The notes beneath the pieces were generated by a model. That model saw only the letters and a list, made by a program, of their open reading frames with translations. It was not told the origin of the DNA and ran no database searches. From Campylobacter sp. (GTDB lineage Bacteria > Campylobacterota > Campylobacteria > Campylobacterales > Campylobacteraceae): DNA of 9,161 bases. Below, one piece after another: positions 5,702 to 9,161 of this stretch. Both the position numbers and the translations under genes were made by a program. How positions within the stretch are numbered: position 1 is the first letter of the stretch; each line of letters begins with the position of its first letter. The stretch is from NCBI GenBank assembly GCA_017940085.1, contig JAGAZK010000151.1, positions 1-9,161 of the forward strand, given 5' to 3'.

Positions 5702-6832
5702 ATGAAAATTCCATTTTTTAGATCTTTGATTGATGAAGCAGAGCATGAGTTGATCAATGAAGCATTGGATAAAAATGCTACTTATTTGGTAGATAGCTTA
5801 GAAAACAAAATCAAAGAGTATTTTGGCTCGGCACACGCAATAACGACAAATAACGGCACGGCAGCTAAACATTTGGCACTTTGTGCGATGGATATAAAAA
5901 GGGGCGATAAAGTAATTTGCTCGGTAAATTCATTTCCTAGCACAGCTCAAGTAATCCGTCAATTTGACGCAGAGCCGATATTTGTGGATATTGATGAAGA
6001 TGATTTTAATATTTCAGTAAAAGAGTTTGAAAAAACTTTAGAAAAACACAAAAGCAAAAAATTAAAAGCCGCATTTATCGCTAGTATCGCAGGACAAGCA
6101 CCAGAAATGGACGATATTTACGATATTGCAGATAAATACGGTATCAAAATTATAGATGATGCGATTAGAGCCTTAGGTGCCACTTACAAAGGCAAAAGAC
6201 TTGGCACTATGAATTCATTTATATCGTGTTTTCAAGTAAATCCACAAATCAGACAAGCAGCAGCTTCAACTGGGATTATTATCACAAATGATGATAAAAT
6301 CGCAGATCGTGCTAGGCTTATACGAACTCATGCTATTGTCAATGACAGCTTTGACAAAGATGGCAATTTAGGTTATATTTATGATGTAATTGAACTTGGT
6401 CAAAAATATGATCTCAATTATCTTTGTGCGGCTTTTAGTTTGGGTCAGTTTAGTAAAACAGAAAGCTTTATCAAAAGACGAAAGCAAATCGCTTCAATAT
6501 ATAATGAGGAGCTAAAAAATTGTCCCGGGATCACGATCCCAGCAGTAAAACAAGATCATATCTATACTCAATATATTATCAAAATTGATAAAAACAGAGA
6601 TGAATTTGCTAAAAAAATGCTGGGTTCTGGCATAAAAGTAGGGCTTCATTATATACCACTCCATACTCTAAGCTATTACAGACAAAAATACAAATACAAA
6701 ATCAACGATTTTCCTTCAGCTCTGAGAGTTTATCAGCAGGTGCTATCTTTGCCGATATACGCATCGCTAAGAGATGACGAAGTTGATTATATTTGCAAGA
6801 CAATCAAACAAATAGCAAAAAATCGTGTCTAG
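5702..6832 (+). CDS. DegT/DnrJ/EryC1/StrS-fold protein lacking the PLP lysine
   Basis: The 376-residue protein is full length for the sugar-aminotransferase family and keeps its frame: TTNNGTAAKHLAL at 48-60, FVDIDEDDFNI at 94-104, IAGQAPEMDDIYDIADKYGI at 129-148, and C-terminal VGLHYIPLHTLSYY (313-326) with LSLPIYASL. D153 in IDDAIRALGA matches the aspartate that contacts the PLP ring nitrogen. However, where the family has SFHPxK..TTGEGG, this protein has CFQVNPQIRQAAASTG (177-192): the phosphate Ser, the Schiff-base Lys (now I184) and GEGG are gone. The NYRM motif that reaches the partner subunit reads KYDL (235-238), and the usual Q/H after the aspartate is R156. It is therefore unlikely to transaminate as usual and may be a ligand-binding or PLP-independent derivative. 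There are no frameshifts or stops, so it is not a decaying gene. AAGGA lies 6 bases before the ATG. It sits between nadE and lpxK and overlaps lpxK by 8 bases. Its role is unknown, with an envelope sugar link inferred only from lpxK. Confidence 0.85.
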   Translation: MKIPFFRSLIDEAEHELINEALDKNATYLVDSLENKIKEYFGSAHAITTNNGTAAKHLALCAMDIKRGDKVICSVNSFPSTAQVIRQFDAEPIFVDIDEDDFNISVKEFEKTLEKHKSKKLKAAFIASIAGQAPEMDDIYDIADKYGIKIIDDAIRALGATYKGKRLGTMNSFISCFQVNPQIRQAAASTGIIITNDDKIADRARLIRTHAIVNDSFDKDGNLGYIYDVIELGQKYDLNYLCAAFSLGQFSKTESFIKRRKQIASIYNEELKNCPGITIPAVKQDHIYTQYIIKIDKNRDEFAKKMLGSGIKVGLHYIPLHTLSYYRQKYKYKINDFPSALRVYQQVLSLPIYASLRDDEVDYICKTIKQIAKNRV

Positions 6833-7787
6833 TTCAGCACTTCACAATTTGGCTTATAAATATTTTTATTCGCCAAATTTATTATGCAAATTTATTTGTG
6901 TGCTTTTAAGTCCGCTTTCTTTGTTTTATGCTTTTTTGGTGTGGATTAAATTTATACTCTCTAATCCCCAAAAATACCAAATTCCAATTATCAGTGTGGG
7001 TAATCTAATACTAGGTGGCACTGGCAAAACACCTTTAATAAAAGCGATTTTTAATAAATTTAGCACTCAATACAGCGTTTTTATCGTGCTTCGTGGATAC
7101 AAACGCAAATCAAAAGGTTTGCTTGTAGTGTGCGATAAAGGCGAGATTAAATGCAGTGTAGATGAGAGTGGCGATGAAGCTATGGAATACGCACTAAGTT
7201 TAAAAAATGCAACCGTAATTGTAAGCGAAAATCGCAAAATCGCTATACAAAAAGCTATAAATTTAGGAGCAAATTTAATTCTACTCGATGATGGATTTGG
7301 CAAATTTGATATATTTAAGTTTAATATTTTGTTAAAACCACCTAAAAAACCAGCTCTAAATTTAACTATCCCAAGTGGAGTTTATCGCTATCCAAAGTCT
7401 TTTTATAAATTTAGTGATTTTATACCACAAGATAGCGATATAATCAAGACTTCTTATATACAAAACAAAAGCGAAAAAATGGTTTTAGTAAGTGCGATCG
7501 CAAATCCATTTAGACTACATGAATTTGAAAAAATTTGTATAAATTCTGTATTTTTTGCTGATCATTATGATTTCAAAAAGCACGAATTAGAGCAAATTTT
7601 ACGCTCAAACAACGCTACAAGCTTACTTGTTACGCAAAAAGATTATGTCAAGATTAAAGATTTTGGTTTGCCACTTTCAATAATCATACTAGATACTAAA
7701 ATTAGTTCAAATTTCGCTCAAATACTTGAAAATTTTATAAAAAATTACAACAAATTTGCTAAAATACACGCCAAAAAGGAAAAATAG
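6825..7787 (+). CDS. lpxK: Tetraacyldisaccharide 4'-kinase (lipid A synthesis)
   Basis: LpxK phosphorylates the 4' position of the tetraacylated lipid A precursor at the inner face of the cytoplasmic membrane. The 320-residue protein has a hydrophobic N-terminal segment (about 19-46) for membrane contact, the Walker A loop SVGNLILGGTGKTP at 57-70, LRGYKRKSKG at 89-98, GDEAM at 116-120, LLDDGF at 153-158, and TQKDYVK at 270-276. The usual DDGFQHRR motif reads DDGFGKFD here, a divergence I associate with epsilonproteobacterial LpxK. The GTG at 6825 is the likely start. It has no good ribosome site and overlaps the end of the preceding gene by 8 bases, so translation is probably coupled. The argB start overlaps its final base. 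Confidence 0.9.
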   Translation: MSSSALHNLAYKYFYSPNLLCKFICVLLSPLSLFYAFLVWIKFILSNPQKYQIPIISVGNLILGGTGKTPLIKAIFNKFSTQYSVFIVLRGYKRKSKGLLVVCDKGEIKCSVDESGDEAMEYALSLKNATVIVSENRKIAIQKAINLGANLILLDDGFGKFDIFKFNILLKPPKKPALNLTIPSGVYRYPKSFYKFSDFIPQDSDIIKTSYIQNKSEKMVLVSAIANPFRLHEFEKICINSVFFADHYDFKKHELEQILRSNNATSLLVTQKDYVKIKDFGLPLSIIILDTKISSNFAQILENFIKNYNKFAKIHAKKEK

Positions 7788-8632
7788 TGTTAAAAAATCA
7801 TATCAAAACAGCTGAAATTATACTTAGTGCATTGCCTTATATTCAAAAATTTCGCTCCCAAACTTTTGTGATTAAATATGGTGGCTCTGCCCAAAGCGAA
7901 GATAAATTAAAAAATGATTTTGCAAGAGATATTGTTTTGCTCCAACTCGTTGGTATAAAAGTCGTAATCGTGCATGGTGGTGGCAAAAAAATAAATTCAT
8001 TTTTGGATAAACTAAATATAAAAAGTGAGTTCAAAAATGGACTTAGAGTTACTGATGAAGCTACGATGGAAATTGTAGAGATGACGCTTAGTGGATTGAT
8101 AAACAAAGAAATTACCGCACTTTTAAACAAACACGGAGCAAGAGCTATTGGAATTAGCGGAAAAGATGATGCTATGCTAAAAGCTATGCCGTTAAATAAT
8201 GGTGAATACGGCTTTGTGGGCGATATTTGCGAAGTAAATGATATGGTTTTGCAAGCCTTATTAAAAGATAATATAATTCCAGTCATCGCTCCAATTGCTG
8301 TTGGAAAAAACGGAGAAACCTTTAATATCAATGCAGATTTGTGTGCTAGTAAAATTGCAGCTGCTCTAAAAGCCAAAAAAGCGATTTTTCTTACTGACAC
8401 TAAAGGAGTTTTAGATAAAGATGGCAAAGTTATTAGTAAATTAAACAAAACTTCAATCTCTAAACTCAAAAAAGATGGCACGATTAGTGGTGGTATGGTG
8501 CCAAAAGTCGATGCAGCCTTAGAATGCGTAGAAAGCGGAGTAGGTGCTGTGCATATTATAGATGGACAAATCCAGCACTCGCTTTTATTGGAGCTTTTTA
8601 CAGATGTTGGTATAGGAAGTATGGTTTCATGA
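7787..8632 (+). CDS. argB: N-acetylglutamate kinase (arginine synthesis)
   Basis: ArgB phosphorylates N-acetylglutamate, the second step of arginine synthesis. The 281 residues contain the amino-acid kinase motifs K30-YGGSA, VHGGGKKIN at 62-70, NGLRVTDEATMEIVEM at 84-99, INADL at 181-185, and SGGMVPK at 234-240. The extra N-terminal helix (about 1-24) and total length match the hexameric, arginine-inhibited type and not the shorter E. coli type, so feedback inhibition by arginine is likely (inference from family). The start is GTG, overlapping the TAG of lpxK by one base, with AAGGA at 7776-7780 upstream. Its stop overlaps the cutA start as ATGA. No other arginine gene is nearby. In C. jejuni argB lies in an arg cluster, as I recall, so this placement is a rearrangement. 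Confidence 0.96.
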   Translation: MLKNHIKTAEIILSALPYIQKFRSQTFVIKYGGSAQSEDKLKNDFARDIVLLQLVGIKVVIVHGGGKKINSFLDKLNIKSEFKNGLRVTDEATMEIVEMTLSGLINKEITALLNKHGARAIGISGKDDAMLKAMPLNNGEYGFVGDICEVNDMVLQALLKDNIIPVIAPIAVGKNGETFNINADLCASKIAAALKAKKAIFLTDTKGVLDKDGKVISKLNKTSISKLKKDGTISGGMVPKVDAALECVESGVGAVHIIDGQIQHSLLLELFTDVGIGSMVS

Positions 8633-8934
8633 TACTTCTAAGCACAGCCCCAAGCGACAAAGCATTAAATTTAGCAAACGAATTAATCGACAAAAAAGCT
8701 GCAGTTTGTGTAAATTTGGTGCCAAATATAAATAGTGTGTATGTTTGGAAAGGCGAAAAAATCAGCGACAATGAGAGCTTGCTTATAATAAAGGGCAAAT
8801 TTAAAAAAGTGCATAAAATATTTAAAAATTCGCACCCTTATGAAGTATTTGAACTCGCAAAAATAAATGCTAAATTCAATAAAAAATACGCAATTTGGCT
8901 CAAATCAACTCTCAAAAAAGGAAAAAAATGCTAG
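8629..8934 (+). CDS. cutA: CutA1-family divalent ion tolerance protein
   Basis: This 101-residue cytoplasmic protein is of the CutA1 family, which forms very stable trimers with a ferredoxin-like, PII-like fold. It is linked to copper tolerance in E. coli, but its precise role is unsettled. Recognisable are STAPSDKALNLANELIDK (5-22), AAVCVNLVPNINSVYVWKG (24-42), the LLIIKG strand, and HPYEVFELAKI, the conserved HPYexPE-like motif. I start at the ATG at 8629, which overlaps the argB stop (ATGA) and follows GGAAG at about 10 bases. The same frame is open further back to 8524 inside argB, but that extension reads as unrelated Arg/Cys-rich sequence. The last 7 bases overlap thrC. Confidence 0.93.
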   Translation: MILLSTAPSDKALNLANELIDKKAAVCVNLVPNINSVYVWKGEKISDNESLLIIKGKFKKVHKIFKNSHPYEVFELAKINAKFNKKYAIWLKSTLKKGKKC

Positions 8935-9161
8935 TAAATACAAGATTAAATGAAAACGAAAACCAACAAAGTGTAAGCTTTAAAGAAGCCGTTTTAAATC
9001 CAGCTGCTAAGCATGGCGGACTTTATGCACCAGCTTTTTTGCCAAAACTAAAAGATAATTTTTTTGAATGGGCAATCGGTGCTACTTATGCTCAAATCGC
9101 ACTTGAAATTATTTCTAAATTTGGTTTTGGTGAAAATGAAATATTTAAAAAAGCAGTTCAA
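8928..9161 (+). CDS. thrC: Threonine synthase, N-terminal part (cut by window edge)
   Basis: Only the first 78 codons are visible, with the frame open to the last base. ThrC is a PLP enzyme that converts O-phosphohomoserine to threonine. The identification rests on the N-terminal pattern: TR near the start, SVSFKEAVLNPAAKHGGLYA (the family motif F.eA.l.G.a.dGGLy.P) and the helix with YAQIALEII. The PLP lysine and catalytic core lie beyond the window. AAGGA at 8918-8922 lies 5 bases before the ATG. The gene overlaps the cutA stop and closes the visible operon, as thrC follows lpxK in C. jejuni. Confidence 0.88.
   Translation, partial: MLVNTRLNENENQQSVSFKEAVLNPAAKHGGLYAPAFLPKLKDNFFEWAIGATYAQIALEIISKFGFGENEIFKKAVQ

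Noticed and set aside
7843..8481. A 212-codon open frame on the minus strand
   Set aside because: It lies entirely opposite argB, whose motifs are unmistakable. Its translation is low-complexity hydrophobic/serine sequence typical of an antisense shadow, and no ribosome site was found.
8524..8628. N-terminal extension of cutA into argB
   Set aside because: The extension adds Arg/Cys/Trp-rich sequence unlike any CutA, while the ATG at 8629 gives the normal family start and an ATGA junction with argB.

Overview
The window is AT-rich bacterial chromosome, most likely from a Campylobacter species outside the C. jejuni/C. coli pair. Three things support this. The CmoB protein matches the epsilonproteobacterial form closely. 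The neighbour pairs cmoB + hotdog protein (Cj0976-Cj0977 in C. jejuni, from memory) and MBL hydrolase / nadE / lpxK / thrC (Cj0809c-Cj0812) are Campylobacter gene orders. The promoters have strong TATAAT-type -10 boxes without clear -35 boxes, and AAATTT is very common between genes. The species cannot be fixed from the sequence alone.

Layout: (1) 4-1036, rightward: a prepilin-like membrane protein and a long-form ribosome hibernation factor (hpf), closed by tandem hairpin terminators. (2) 1037-1377: a gene-free convergent region full of AAATTT palindromes and copies of a 16-base repeat, with a possible three-stem fold. (3) 1378-2649, leftward: an M20 dipeptidase (pepD). (4) 2699-4206, rightward from a promoter region back-to-back with pepD: a small lipoprotein, the tRNA wobble-uridine carboxymethyltransferase cmoB, and a hotdog-fold protein of the Cj0977 type, all overlapping. 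(5) 4232-4825, leftward: a metallo-beta-lactamase-fold hydrolase, convergent with the hotdog gene across a long AT hairpin. (6) 4898 to the right edge, rightward: a compact run of nadE, a DegT-like protein, lpxK, argB, cutA and the first 78 codons of thrC. Each gene is separated by under 10 bases or overlaps the next.

The window is mostly core metabolism: NAD synthesis, lipid A phosphorylation, arginine and threonine synthesis, peptide salvage, tRNA modification and ribosome hibernation. The most unusual item is the DegT/DnrJ/EryC1/StrS-family protein at 5702-6832. It keeps the family fold signatures at both ends but has lost the PLP-binding lysine and most surrounding cofactor motifs, so it is probably not an aminotransferase. 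It sits inside an operon whose C. jejuni counterpart, as remembered, has nadE directly before lpxK. Secondary points are a repeat placed at the 3' ends of both leftward genes, a candidate flagellar sigma-28 promoter inside cmoB ahead of the hotdog gene, and the unusual pairing of a pilin-like gene with hpf.
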